Source: Echinococcus granulosus (Eukaryota; Platyhelminthes; Cestoda; Cyclophyllidea; Taeniidae). From it: DNA of 64,000 bases. The notes beneath the pieces are model-generated. The model was not told the origin of the DNA and ran no database searches. It was given only the letters and a program-made list of their open reading frames with translations. Both the position numbers and the translations under genes were made by a program. The stretch's first letter is position 1; each line of letters starts with the position of its first letter. Positions 25,801 to 40,800 of the stretch are shown here, piece by piece. Location of the stretch: positions 307,370 through 371,369 of the forward strand of contig NW_020170403.1 in NCBI RefSeq assembly GCF_000524195.1, read 5' to 3'.

Positions 25801-28800
25801 GCAGCTAACAGCCGACTGAACTGCAGTTTGAAAATATTGTTAGGTAAACCCATGGATAGAATGGAATGAATTCCATGCCATTTTTAAATGCTAACTTCGT
25901 CCCAAAATATTACGAAAAGTAGTTATCTGTCGAATGTGTGGCTGATGAAAGAAACACTGCATACTTAGGCGTCAATTTGGGAAGAACTTTTCTAACAGGC
26001 GACTTTAATATTGAGGATCAAGCCATGTAGAGAACCTTATTTGAAAACGCAACGGATGGGCCAACAAGCAGATAATTAATAGACAAAGACTTCGGCACAG
26101 ATGTTTATGCGGCTGGCGTATATGTCTAAACGATAGGGGGATATGGGTGGGTGCGGATGCGCCAGACTGCCTGATTCACTCTGCAGCCTTAAGTATAATT
26201 AAAGTAAATGACTGACCTCGACAACATTAGTGTCAACTCATTTAAGGCACGCTTATACAAGACCTCAAGAGTCAAGAGATGAAGCAAGAACGCGGCTTCT
26301 GGACTGTTCAAAAAAATTAACCACGAACATGGTTACTTCTGTAGAATCGAACCGTAACGTTTGCCTAGGGTTGTAGGCACCCAAAACACCTCTCGGAAAG
26401 AAAAAAACAGTAGCGACGAGTCCTAGGAACAAAATATAGTTGTTCCGTTACGGGGCTTCGGCTAGTAGACCGTCACCTTGATACACAGGACGGACCAATC
26501 CGGGTCTTTTCCCCCAACGGTATTCTGCAAACCAGATTGCACAGGGAAAAGGGGTATTTGGAAGGTGTCCAAGTCCATCCACCGGTAGGGTATCACTGGT
26601 TCCTCAGTTAGTCGCAGGCACAATTGGCCAAGATGCCTCATCCAGATGTCGGATGGGACTTCCGTAATTGGGTAAAATCCCCACAACGACGGCGTAGATT
26701 TCACAACCCGTTTTGAACTTTGTTAAGGCTTCTTCTACACGCTCTATGAGGTCGTTTCGTGGCCTTGGGACTAGCGTTGCCTTGGTCGAGCAAACTCTGT
26801 ATACCGTTAGCCCTTCGGCTGTGATTGTCGGTTTCCTGAGCCATTCGGTGTTAACCGATGTACCGGCAGAAACCTTTGTAAGGTATTGGCAGCCTTATCT
26901 TCCCTCGTGACTTCAGTCGTGCATACTTTAACGTAAACAAACCGCTACGCTTGCCCATTAGAAGAAAACACGGCATGCTGGCAGCAAAAGTCACGAACTC
27001 CTGCGACATGAACCGCGTTTCATTGTCCATAGCTAACGTCTCCACGACTCCATACCGACAACCACAGATATGGCGCAGTACTTGTAGCGTCTTGGTGACG
27101 CAGAACGTGGTATGAGACGTCATCGATTGGATCGGGGTAGTCACAACCATAAGACTCTTCTGGCTGGGGCTAAGGTAGCGGTAAGAATTTCTGAGACTTT
27201 AGCGCTCGTTGGCAGTGTCGAAAGCCTCTGATGAGATTGAGGATATCCTCATCCACGTGCAGCCAATAAGCGAGACTTCAGCCAATGAGCTTCATGCTGC
27301 TGACCCCAGAATGGTCAGTATGAAACTGACGCAATGAACTTGGATATAGTGGTTTAGGCAATAAAACACGATCACTGGTCACCAGGCCGTTTCCGGGGGT
27401 GCCTAATATTTCACAGCGATGGAATGGTGATTTAACCTCATCTCTGGGTAAACAAAGTGGCTACTTATTCCTGACGAAGCACATCGTCCGTATCAAGCGC
27501 TAAGAGACATTGTTGACGCTTCAGCTTCGGTTGTGGTTATTTGAAGAATCCGGATATCATAGATAAAACAGAAAGCTGATGTAACGTATTTGACGATTGC
27601 TGCCGATTACTCAAGGAGTGTCCCACTTGAACGCGTCTGGTTGCAGGTGGGTTTGATCAGCACCTGGTCTATACCCAGCTTGTCAAACCAGTCAAGGCCA
27701 GGTAGGTTGAGGCTATCCTTCGTAATACGGCACGTTCCAGTCAATGATTTGCCGTGAAGAGATCGCATCATTGCATTTATCTAGAGGGTTTTAGTTGGCC
27801 ATCGCCTATACCTGTACCGCTGGATCGGTGAGTTGCCAAACTGAAGCCACATTTCTTCCGATATAATAGTGATTGTCGAGGCGGTGTCCAGTTGTAGCCG
27901 CGCTGGGTAGTCATTGAGACAGACGCTGGTGTGCCTTCGTCGGCCTGGTGCGTCATCTTAGAAAGTGTTCATCACACTGGGTAGTCTACGAGTTTTCCTC
28001 GTCCTGTTTTTACTGGCTTTCCATGCTTTCAGGTGCCTGAATTAGAGCTGGGTAAGCAAGATTGACAGTGCCCATTTTTGTAACCAACAGCGTCGCATTG
28101 GGATCGTAGGTGATTTCTGGAGAAGGAGAACCTCACAGGATGTCAGGACCCTCAGCGCCAGTAGGTAAAAGGACTATTTTGTCCTCGGCATAAGTTTTGA
28201 TTGTTGGGATATCGACAAGATTTTGACGGACCAGGTTTCTGTGAAGTGGATTGGATGAGTTGCCGTACAGCATGAACCCAAGACCTGTCCTCATCCTTAG
28301 ACTGAACCGAAGTGATGGCATGTTTGAGATTGATCAAGCATTGACACTCCTTGATGTTTTAGGATGACAGAGACCCTGCTCGATCCTGCTTAGCAGACGA
28401 CAGCGGATGTCTGAGTCGGTTGACAAGTACAAACCGCCAACGACGGTCGGGTACTTGAACAGGTCATCGTCCAGCTCCTTCGCTTTGAAGAGCTTGCAGA
28501 GATGCTTGATGCTTCTGCATGGGTCACGTATTTCTCACAAATGCACTTTATCAGCTTCAAACAGTTGTAACGTTGATGAAACAGCGGATTGCTAACCAAA
28601 AATGCGTTTCAGTAATGATGTAGTCTCGTCAAAGTTGTGATTATTTAAAGACGAGCGAAATGAACTTTTTTGTACTTCTAGTGTCCAGCCGTCTTGAATT
28701 TTCGTAGTGGAAGTTGGACTTTCTACCCACCATCTAAAAACACCCTTATACTTGTCGAATAGGGAATTAAGATGACATCCCGTACTAGAGTTGATAGCAG

Positions 28801-31800
28801 GTCAGCGGATTGCCACTCTTGGTCCGACAATAGTCTCAAAGATTGCTTTTCACAAACATGACCATAACGACAAAGCACTCACTGCGTCGCATGGATAGCT
28901 ACGATACGGATATCAATAATCATACCTGGAAGTGTATTAACATCCTCAATCGGAGCATCCGATGAAAGCAGCTTCGAACAACTAAGACTTCTGCATTCAG
29001 GAGCCCGAAGTAAGGAACTCATTGTTACTCCTGTTGATGATAACATTTGCAAAGCACTTTTGGTCGCTTGGTAAAAAGCCCGTTTGTAATGTGAACGGTT
29101 TTTAACAATCGTAATTACAGAGCGTAGTTTTCAAACAATGTTAAAAACCCCTTCCCAACATTTAGGTTTGTAACTACATTCTGATCAATTTGTCATGCCG
29201 TGGTACCCTTGTAAACCAGCAGCGGTACGTGAAAATATCAGCGATCGTCTTTACTCAGCAAACGCAAATGCGCAGCACACTAACGCAATACTTTGCTAAA
29301 TAAGAATTGACAAAAAAAATTACTGAAATTCTTCGCCTACCAAGACCAAAAATGCTGACGAAAGCAACAAGGGTGAAGACGACCATAGCGCAGGTGCACA
29401 TCCTCATGAAAAAAATCCACAGGAAGGAGGCTATTGCTGCCAGGAGAATACATCTATACGAAACAGAAAATTTCAGTTAATTTGATTGTATTCTCAATGA
29501 ATTTGTGATGGATTCACTTAATTGATTCAGGCCTGCAAAAAGACTGTCCCTTCCTCTATTGAAAAAAAGATTGAGCTGCATGCATCATCAATAAATTAAA
29601 ATGTGGCAGATGAACCAGAATTTCTTTTCGATGAATAAACGCCAGTTCCGACTCAAATCATGAGACCACTTGATGGTATCAGAGAATCAGGAAGGGATAA
29701 TAAATTGCATTTCCTTCGCCTATAAAAAAAATTCTTCCGCATAAAATAACTAGTAGTTATTGTGTACGAGCAGCGAGTTATGAGGCCTGCCACCCTGATT
29801 TATACTGCAATACCGCTTTGGTCCACAGAATCAAAATTAAGACTTTTACAGTTCCGGTTGAACTACCATACAAAGTCTATTTGTCACTTAGGCGTCCCAC
29901 TGCCTGGAATATACAATACAGAGCTTTGCTTAGACGCCAGTTAATTTCCGTTTGCCAAGGCCATAGGATCAGCCATGGACTGTTGCGTTGTCAAGAAGAC
30001 GACACATTAGTTGTTCAAAACTAACCAAATCGGGTCAGTGAAGTTGTTGTGGGTGGGAATTCCCATCAAACCCTTCGAAAAATAGAGAATTCATTTGCAC
30101 AAATCGCAAAACGACTGTGTTTGAGCACAATATCCTCAGAACACATAAATTAAAAATGATAAACACTGTTTTTGGGGCAATTTCAAAGCGATTGGTTTAA
30201 TTGTTCGTAGTTAAATCCACAAATTGATCTGAGAGGCGTTTGAGTTGTCAGCCCTAGCAAATAGGAATAACCGACGTCTGGGAAATGCTCCGTATCCCAT
30301 ATTCTAGACGGTAGGATGCCTAAGTGACAAGTAGTTGACAATGCCACTTTGCTTCCGTGGATTCTTGTGAAGGTTCCTTAGCGTCAATTTTGTGAGTAGA
30401 GTTTTGCGATTTGCAATAATATCCTAACTCGTATATTTTGGAAACTTTATTAGTGCAAAAATTCTAATTTCAAAAAGAAGTCAGTATATAGTGGCTAATG
30501 GAGATCAAAACCACTAATAAACGAAAGTTTGACCCAAGACGCAGTTTGGGAAGTGCTGTTATGGAAGAAAATCAACCAATTGGCACACGTGAGACCCCAA
30601 ATGAGACATCAAGTCCGACCATGAAGATGAAAAGAAATCGGCTTTGACCTATTCCACTAACATCGTAATGTTTTTGACAAATCGTCAAGAGTACCAATCA
30701 TATTTGAATGATGGCATCAAGATGAGTCATTCTGCAATTGTAAAATTCAGTATTTCAATGAATTCTTAAACAACATCTATTTAGATTTGTTGAGCATGCA
30801 AATTAACATCTGACTTGCAGTACTAACAGTTATTTCATAATTAATCGCGGAAGTTTTTTATCTATGTAGGAGTACACACTGCTGCTGGGACTGTCTACAA
30901 CCCCTAAAACTTCCCTGATTCAATGTTCTAAAAGTTTCCAACTTTGCACCCAGACCCTAAACATTATAGAAAGTTTCGAAACTCGCGCTTATTGCAATCC
31001 CAGCTTACTTTGACTTGTTGACAAGCCAAGGCTCCGCACCGAAGTCCATGTTTATGGCTATTCGGGTTGAGAGCTCAACAGGGTCGGATCTCCCACACAT
31101 GCATGGCAGGTCACAACAACTGTTGCGCGAATAAGCATTGAGTATGAGATGCCGGATTTCGACGGTCAAAATCCCTTTTAAAGGGTCTCGGCTTATTGTT
31201 TAATTTCTTAACCACTGCCGGTTTGATCAATAGTCACTTTAAGAGTAACTTCTGAATATTTTTGACCGTAGGTTCCACCGGGAAATTAATGGATCAAAGA
31301 AAACTCGAAACACCAACGGGACATCGTTAAGGTGACTACCAAATTGCCATCGACGGTACAGTAGACGAACACGCACCAGCTGACAAAATTTTAGCGATTT
31401 TCCTTGTTTGAAATACGAGGCATTATCTGCTAGAAGACATAATAGTGTTCGGACAAGGTCAAAAACTTAACCAAAAGATCTAAAACTTGCCACAGCGACT
31501 ATCGTATTAACACTCTTAAATGGTGCGCTTTCGAAAAAGTTTCAACGTCTTGATTAAATGCTTTTATTTATCAGAAGCTATAGACAAGGCTTTTAAAGGG
31601 CAGCAGCCGAGTGCTAAGTCTTTTCAAGTGGGAGGGGTTGAATCATCTCCCTCCACCAGACCATGGCACTAAACAGCAAGTACATGACTTTTATACCTAG
31701 GCAGGTACAAACACACAAACGCCTTTTTTTGCCATCCTATTGGCCATAAATTAATAGTAATAAAACACCAATTTTAAAAACACAAAGAATCAAACTAAAA

Positions 31801-34800
31801 CCTATCCCGCCTGGTGAGCAGAGCAAACGTTATGCACGTCCCCTTGGGCTTGATGGATAAAATCCAAAACTTAATAGATGATGATCTTACACCCGGCTAG
31901 CATGGTATATGTACTCGATATAGCAAGAGCTCATGTGTGGAGGATAATCTAGGAGCTTTACGGCAAAAAATAGCACAATAGTAAATGTATCAAACTTACA
32001 CCAAAATGACCTTCCACGATCGTACTATGTCCTCAATCACCTGTGTGAAAGCGGTCCGAGCTCCAAGCACTACCGAAGGCAAACTGAATGCACGAAAGTA
32101 GCCAAATTAATAAGGAGCTGTAAAAGTGACAAATCAACTAGAATCTGTGCAACTGTGCTGTTAGACATTGATCGTGCAATTCAAATCCTGCACCTCTTAC
32201 CCCATTTCACTTTTAAAATTAGTAACAGAAGAGGTGTTCCAAAAAAGAGATTTGATTAAAACAATGCCATTTAAGTAGAGAACTAATAACTAATAACAAA
32301 GGCGAAAGTAGCAACGTTTTACTTGTAGATATTTTGGGAGTCTCTGCGTGTGGAACAAAAAGGCAATCGGTTATTTCAATTGCAAAACAGACCGTTTTCC
32401 CACAAGAACACACCATTAAACTGGGAGAAGGGTTAGACATAAAAGTCGCACGACGTTTGTTTCTGATTATTTGCGAAAAAAAGGAATGCACCTCAGTAGC
32501 GGCCTCTCCGCCTCAGGATTAGCCAGTGTCCGCCGATTGAGTTGATCAATTGCCGGCACAATGTCAAGCTGCACACAGCGCCTGAACACTAAAAAATAAT
32601 GTTATGCGAGAATAAAAAGTCTGTCTCGTAGGGAATGCATTTCAGTCTGCGAGGTGAACGCCAAAAACACTGTATTGTTAATCCTTTCATGCAGAGGTTC
32701 CAAGAGCTCACAGTCGGTGAATAAAGGATAAGCTACTGACCAGGTATTATAACATCGGCGATTTAGTTTAGCCATCTTAACAGTATACTTGGGAATTTTA
32801 ATAGAAATTGTACTTGTGCCACAATTAATCGTTGCATAAATTTTAAGAATGTCAAAATACAGGCCACGTGATAACCTTCCTTACAACGTTCATCTTTTAT
32901 TTCATATGGTAAGATTCGTTCAGCGGTTAGGTCTTTTCCATTCTAGAAATTTAGTTGAGCCTTCAAAAGCAATTTCCACTACTTCAGTTCTGAACACATA
33001 CTGCAGCTCTTTATCCCAAACTAAGCGTAGGTAAGGGAGTGTGGGTGCCCACAGGATTGCTGCAGATAAACATATATTTGGTACTAGTTGTAATAATTTT
33101 ATTGTGTTTAGCCCTTCTTTTTGGTTTCGTGGGCACTGGAGGGTACGGCGATTGTACTTTCGCTCGGTGGCATATCCTCCGGTAGCCCCTCTTGTGGACG
33201 TCGTAAAAAACAAATTCTACTCAAGTATTGTCTTATTTCAACTTCAGAGAAGCCTCGGGGCGCTACATTGGCGGCAGCGGAAAGCGAGCCCGATCTTAAA
33301 CGACAACCACCCCGATTTGTATCATTGAATGCTAAATATTAACGCGACAGAAGGGCATGTGCTGCAGATAGCAGAATCTGTTCACCCCTAACAGAAGGGT
33401 TGAAAATGATGTCTACCTTAGACAACTACCCTGTTTTGTGTTCTACAGGAATGGTTTTAGCAAGCGAGGCGACGCTAGCCATAAAACATCTGGAGAGTTC
33501 GGTATGGGACCATCCACAGGACCCGTATGAAAACATCAACGAAATAAATGCGCGATACCTTCTCCAACTCTCTATCAGCTGGAGAGAACCCAAATAGATA
33601 TGACTGGGCAACACTGAGGTTAAAAGAAAGCGGCAAGGAGAAACAGACGCGAAACCTTGACCTTACGAACCCATTTCAAGTCCTGTCCCTTACAACTGGT
33701 GGTGAACACAAGTGATGGCCAGCACATTCCCCCTTTCCAAATACAGTTCCCAAACAGGACGAAACTGCAGATCCAGTAGAATTGTTAAAAGGGGTCAGTG
33801 GGGTTGTAGCCAGTTATTACCGTAGTTGCACGCTAATTCTATGACTGGCGTAGTTGATTCGTGGATGTTATTCCTAAGACACTGACTACTTTGTTATGGG
33901 CGACTCGGAAGGTTGACCATGGGGAGCGCCAGGGACGACGCTTAAAAGGAGAGGAGAGTTATATAATTATTTATCTGCTTGACTCTTGATTTTGATTTCG
34001 CGGGCACTTAAAGCTCCGAATTTTTAGTTCCGCTGGATAGCATGGCCGTGGACCATGTTAGTAACCCCTCAGTTCATCTGTACGTAGACAATATATTCTG
34101 CCTTAGTATTACGAATTCTTTAGTCTTCAGGAAAGAGTCACAGCACTGCAGTAAAAGTTCTGAGACTAGGAACTCCCTCACCGGGCACCAATTAAATAAA
34201 TAGGACAGTTGAAAATAAATGGCTAAACAGTAAACAAAGCTTGCAGCGCTTCAACAGTTAAAACAAAACTGCGTAGTTGATTTGTGGCGCCCAATAAAGG
34301 TGCAAAATGGTCCTTTTTTTCAAAATCCGCACAAAGACACATTTGAGAGAAGTTCTGACACCAAGGTTTTTACAATAATATATCCCAACACCCACGACTG
34401 CAGAAAAACCTACAATTTTATCAAAATAAGCACTACTAGTCAAAGGTGCAGTGACACATTATTGTGGTGATATAGATAATTCGCTACTAAGACAATATTG
34501 CTAACATTTGGAGATCACAAAAGAATCGACCCAATGAATATAAAACCCTAGGAAGTTAATTTAAAGAAAATCCTACCGCATCATATCTCCCCAGTTTTGG
34601 TGTCGAGGAGACTAGCAAAAAGTACATTGCCTAAAATTTCACAAAGCAAAGGAAGTGAGCACTTTTGTCATGGCACTGCATCAATGAAAGAAATCCAGTG
34701 CACCCTTCATTGATGTAAACCCCCACATACTTAAGCTCTCAATCATAGAGTTGCGTTTGAATTCGTTTTCCGAGCTACCCAATCACCAGAAATACAATAC

Positions 34801-37800
34801 ATTGTAGTAATGTGATAGTCCTTTAGCTGCATGTTTATCCATGCAGATCCTTCAATCCCCATAGTTTGTGCCTCCGGCCTAGCAGCATGACCTTCCAGAC
34901 GTATTTATAGATCCCCATAAATTCATGAGCTGTCACGACTTCAGAGTTGACTAGGGGCACCGCAATCGTAGAAAATGCAAGCGCACCACGTCAAAGGAAA
35001 ATCGTCCTGATTTCTTTGGTTGATTAGCAAACCTTAGCTCCATAAAAGGGGCATTTGCTGGTGATATTTGGATCCGTGGGGACCCACTACAGAAGGGTAG
35101 CTAAAGCCACATTTATTCTTGGTAACTACCTCAATCTCGTGTTCTAAAAGTAATAAACAATTGAAGCAATACTAAGCTTGAAAAACCTGAAAATGACCAT
35201 TACAAAGCTGCAAATTACACAAACCTGGAATATCACTTTACCGGGAAGCCTGTAATCCCAGAAACGCTATCGCTCAGGAGATGATGTACTCTAACAGTAC
35301 TGCTAACTACTACAAGATAAAGGCTAACCTGTTACGATAAATACGTGTCACTGAAATCATTGACATGGTTAGTGGCCTTAATAGGCTTCAGGGAACTCAC
35401 ACACATGACACTAAATCATAAAAATTGACAACCCAGTTTATGACACTACTCTATCCCCCCAGTAGCTAAACAAAAACCAGGTAGACGGCTGGACAATAAT
35501 GAACAGAGTGCATAATGGCAAAGAGGAGCTTATCAATACCATTAGCACCATAGAGCTACTTCAAATTATGCTTCCTCAAATGCCTGCCCTTGAATAACTG
35601 CCCCTAAGAACAATGATTGGCATAGGAAAAACGTGATTAGCGTGGAGCACCGTTTAGATTTTCTGATGCGACTCCCACAGAGGGCAAAACATTGAACACA
35701 AAGAAACTGACGAGGTGCATAGCTGATGTTGGGGTTGAGTGTTTTCGCATACCCATGAAAAGTTAATAACTGCTTTTAGGTAGTTTTTAAGGCATCAAAC
35801 ACAGCGGTGGTCCAAGGAGTGTGACCGAGGGAAGAGTAGAGGGAGAGGTTCAAAAGAATAAGAGGATGATGCAGTGATTTGTTGTTTGCCTAACGGATAA
35901 AGACTTTCAGTGCCCGCTGTTTGTACTTCCATTCAAGCTCTCCTTCCATACTATTATGGATTGCTAATGACTTCGGGAAAACTCCAGACGCTGCAATGGT
36001 AGACCCATCAAGGCGACCACATATAATGATTCACCCCTTATGTGATGCAGCCCAACTTCAAAGGGGTGGCCTAATGGGACAGAACCAATCAAGCTGTTCG
36101 CCCAAGTCGCACCAAGTTGGCTGGTAATAATACCAAAGTCTGCTGCCATTGCAAGCACAGATTAATAGAAAAGTACTAATATTAATCTTCGTCTCAAGCT
36201 CAGGTATCTCCACGTGGATGAATAAAATTGCCTCTCACAACGGAACTCCTTCAATCATGTATCATTCAGCCAAGCGCCTCGTTATTTGTTGAAGAATATT
36301 CTGCAATGAGGCTCATGTTTTCGAAAATAATAATAATGCCACCAATAGTCTAATAAAGGTGCCAATTGAAAAAGTCGAAGATCAGCCATGCCTCGCACTC
36401 AGCCATCGAGCAACACATCGCCGGACCAAACCGGGTCACTACAGAACACACCAATATGAAGCGTTTCGATGGAACTCTAGTGAAAATCGCCGACTGTTTT
36501 CGATTCACAATGGAAATTAAGCATACTACGAAGAGAGCGGCAATTCATTCAGTGAATAAAGTCTTACCTTAAAAAATAAAACGAGATAATTATTTTATTG
36601 TACCAATGCCAATGAGAGGCTGAGGGCTCACACACCTCCCTATACCTGATAGTAATGTAGGCCCACGTCCCAATCTAGAGGGCACTCCAAACACCCGTGG
36701 GAGCGTCATCTCAACAGGAGAGCCATTGCACAAAACGATGTTGTCAATGCAACCGATTAACGATTAACTAGAGACGCAAAACTTGACCATTTCTTAACTT
36801 CTAAATGGCTCCTCAAAAAGGGAAAACTTCAAATGATTGGAAAGTATTCGCAAGGACTAAAAAATCACCTCGGCGTTAAACGCCTTATTTAAAAATGACT
36901 GTGGACGGACCACCACAGAACAAATGTTTTACCGTTCCAATATAACTAGTTATTTTCTACTTTTCAATCTAGCTCAGTGCCTTGCAATAAAATTTGTCGC
37001 ATAAGCGCAAGGAAATCAGAGTATCATATACCACATTTGTAAGGAATTTTAGTAACGGAGACACTGTAAATAGGCTCAAATTCATCATCGTCATAAAAAT
37101 GAAGTCAAAATCCACGCGGAGAGCTGGTGTCTGTGCTCAGTGGCATTGCTCGCCACAGATAAAGGAGTGCCGACAACACCTCGGTAGTGAAGTGTGCGCG
37201 TGCAAAGGCACGCCACATGACGAACCTGCAGGACCTAAACAGTGTGTTTACCCTGGTATTTCCTTACCTTGTGTTTGTGCATAAGCGACAGCAGCTTTGC
37301 TTAGTTGTATGATACCGCAGAGCGACCACAAAAGTTGACTTTAAAGTGCCTGACCAACATAGGGCAATTAAACATCGCCCTATTGTGACCTCTAAATTAG
37401 TAATTTCCTTTTCCTACCAACCAATTTACTTCCATTGTCGCTTTTTTGAATTAGCATTCAGAATAAAATACATCACGCACGTTAAATCAACCATGGAAGC
37501 AATGGAGTTAGCAATGATCAGCCTTAAATCCGTTTAAGCAAGGGCTCTAAACCCCTTCCGTTTCGTGACTATACAACCCAAATTTATTGTTGGTCTAAAC
37601 AAAATACTAAAAGTTCTCCAAAGTTGTGTACCATGTTCGGCTATCTACAAAAACTTGATGCATTGAACAAGTGCCATGACTAGCTTCGCATTTGCACGAG
37701 ACAACCAAGCACGCTCCAGATTATCCCAATTGATGCCTTTCCAAATCTAACCAATGTAACCACTTTTTTCAAAAAGCACTCACGACAAAATTGTTGCGCG

Positions 37801-40800
37801 ATCTAAAGTACGCAGGGAAGTGATGAAGCTGGAACAAGTAACGGCGCAGACAGTAAGACTCACTTGCTTCTGTGGGCAAAACTTCCGGAGCGCAGATTCC
37901 ACTCTGGATTAAATCACTGACTGACTAAAAAAGATTAAGCGAATTTCGATGATGTATTCAGTGTCAACACGCCTTAGCATCTTGGTAACACGTAGGTGAA
38001 TCGAAGATCGAGGCAAGAGATCGTAAGTCACTTAGCTAGTACCCCACAGGTGAGAGCATTTAAAGCAATTGATGAACTCGCAAAACACTTAGATGTAGTT
38101 TCCCTCGATGCATTCATTACTGATTCGATCGCTATGTTAATTTTTAAACATAAAAAGTTGTTGATTTGTTAGCTTATATAAAAACTAGTGGAATTTGAAG
38201 TAATTAGGATGATAATGACAATTAACGCATAACTGGCAGCAGTTCTACGGTAATCTGATGGGTAGAAATTAGCACAAAAAAATAACACCTTCGACGTTGG
38301 TTTTAAATCAACAATTGTATGCCTAACTCGACTTCCCATTGGGAAGTGCTGGTCCCACAACCAGCACGTCGTATACGGGCTTTTACGGAAGTCCATAGCC
38401 AATAGTGGCCAACATGGGCGTTTCTGTGAAAGAATTTAAGGTTGGATAAAAGAACCGTCCTTCTATCCTGATCCCAAATACAACCTGTAAGCGAATGAAT
38501 GGAGAAGCATAAAAGTGGCGCTCATCACAGATTAAGCAGTTGACAGATAAGTGAATGGCGACTAGTTCTATCACATTGTGTGCACCGCTTGCATCAAGTA
38601 CAGGTTCGTAGCCGAGTGGTCGGTCTGACCACGCGACACTAGGAATTCGCATAATATAATAGAAAAAGCCAACTGAGCGACAGCATAATGACTCCATTAA
38701 AGAGTAACTAACTTTTAACTTGTAAGCCTCAAAATTGCCGGAGACTCCACCCTCGCAGATCATTTTGGATCGTGATTCAAAAGAATCTCCTTCTGAGGCT
38801 TTCCATGTGTAGTTCGGACAGCTACTCACGCATACCTACGTAGAAGTTAAACAGAGTCAAGTAAAAACGTCTAATTTTAAGGGATCAAATGTAATAAACA
38901 ACAAGATTGCAAAAGCTGATACGACAGTTGGTAGGGAACTAACCTGTTTAGTGGGACATCCATACTGAATGACCACTTCTGGTAGATAAAGACATGAGAA
39001 CATATCGAAGAAGAATAGGTATTTCTGTTCACTGAAAATAGTAAAATTGACCACTCTAATGCTTCGCGAAATAATAAAGCACTACCGGTGCTGAGATTCA
39101 AAGAATGAGTAGGTTATTTACCGTGAGCCGTTAATAATAAATGTGAAATGATAAGGTGTGGAAGGTTCAAATGCCAAATATTTGGAAAATACAATGAATG
39201 GTCGAAAAGAAAAAACAACGTACGGATAATCCACGCCACAAATTTTGGCATGTGAGTCTTTGGGAAAAATGACTCTTCTGAAGTCCCCCATTAAATAACC
39301 TGAAGTTCATTCAAATGCATCCTTAAACTAAACTGCAAAACGAAAAGGAATTCAGCTAAATGGCAACTCACTAAATCCAGCAACACATGCTAGTAGGAGA
39401 ATGCAAACGATAAAGATGATGCAGCAAAGAGCGTCCGTACACGACCTGAAATCATTGTATATGAAGAAAAATATCATCAATTCAAGAGCTCAAAAATATG
39501 TGAAGAGGCGCACCGATTTTTGACAGGAAGTGTGATTTCCTGATGTGATTTTCGATCTCCGCGAGCTGAAAATAATAGAGAAAAGCATAATAATTGGAAA
39601 TAGAATAACAGAGAGAACGGGGCTTTGCGGATAGTTATGCGATGTTAGGACCGGAGATAAGTCTGCATTTACATTCGACAGATAAAAGACGAGGGTCTAA
39701 AATAGAGACATAGGTTACAAGTTAGTACCGTCAATAGAATGTAAAACCAACTAATGTAGGAATGAGGACCACATTAGTACCGAGGAGGCATCACTTCCTA
39801 TACTTATGTGATTTCACCAGATGCGTAAAAAATATACAAAAAGATCAGGTCAAAATAAACTAAAAGTGGACTTAAATTATCAGACGACCAAAAAGGAACG
39901 CGCAGTTCTTGGTGTAATGATTTCTTATAGCCTAAAGGGACTTGTAAAATACGTGCGATTGTTTACACCCATGTGTTATAGAGCATATACAGATACCCCT
40001 CAGCCTAACGGACTTGTATTCCAGGTGAGCTTTCCACCACTTTTTGGTCAATTCAAAATTTCAAATAGGCCGAGGAGAACCAGATACAATTCAAGCCTGC
40101 CTGCTCTGTGAATTTACATTCAACTTTAAAGTTACATGGAAAAACCGTGAAATCCGATGCACAGGACTTGAAGACAAAGGGTGTCGTCCGAAACGTTTCA
40201 TAAAATTACATTGGTTATGAATAATTCACAGACGCATCACGTTCAGGAAGAGCGGAGTGATAACCATTGCTACTGACTAATCCACTCCAGAATTCGCATG
40301 ATGGATGAAACAGCTAGTTTACCTCTTCATTGATTGGAAAAGAAAAGTCGCAAAATATCCCATGCAAGTAGATTCCACCCGTTAACAAATGACAAAAAAA
40401 TCTAAACGGTCCATTTATTGTTCCTCAAATCCGCCCCCAAAGAATGTATTGAAGATTCGGGACGATTAGTCTGGTAATTTGTGATGAGAAAGAGCTAGGC
40501 AAACGAACATACTCTCACACGATCCACTACCGACTCCAAACTTCTAAGGCAAGCACCACGTCATTAAAAAATTACATCCGCCTTTCTTGTGTCAAGGCTT
40601 GCGATAGACATCAGATGCAAGTGTCTATTTGCTAAAGATCAACTGGTTATGCATAGAAACCATCCACTCAACAAGAAAAGTTTCTTTTCCAGAATAAGCC
40701 AGAACCAATCAGGAAAGTGCTCAGGGCTAGATTGTTTCCTTCTAGACAGAACGTCAGATGAGAGTGAAATATGCAGTCAGCGTTTTAGTGAGGAGAGACC

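Larger units (their letters stand above)
33089..34142 (+). mobile_element. TRIM-like miniature LTR retrotransposon, copy A
   Basis: About 1.05 kb with direct terminal repeats at 33089-33267 and 33962-34142. The left LTR begins TGTAAT and ends CTACA. It is followed after two bases by TGGCGGCAGCGGAAAGC, which starts like a tRNA-primer site. A purine tract AAAAGGAGAGGAGAG (33944-33958) precedes the right LTR. The internal 0.7 kb has no conserved coding frame. Both LTRs and the interior align with copy B at 52618-53648, including the segment 33911-33954. The two LTRs have diverged, so the insertion is old. It lies antisense in SLC44 intron 8. Confidence 0.72.
32589..37863 (-). other. SLC44 intron 8, the largest, containing a miniature LTR element
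   Basis: 5.3-kb intron. It holds the TRIM-like element at 33089-34142 in antisense orientation to the gene. The rest (34.2-37.8 kb) contains only short, overlapping open frames and no family signature. Confidence 0.7.

Noticed and set aside
38601..38640. tRNA-like A-box (TAGCCGAGTGGTCGG) and a small stem GTGGTC...GACCAC
   Set aside because: No B-box, acceptor stem or anticodon arm can be drawn around it, so it is not a tRNA gene; at most a SINE remnant.
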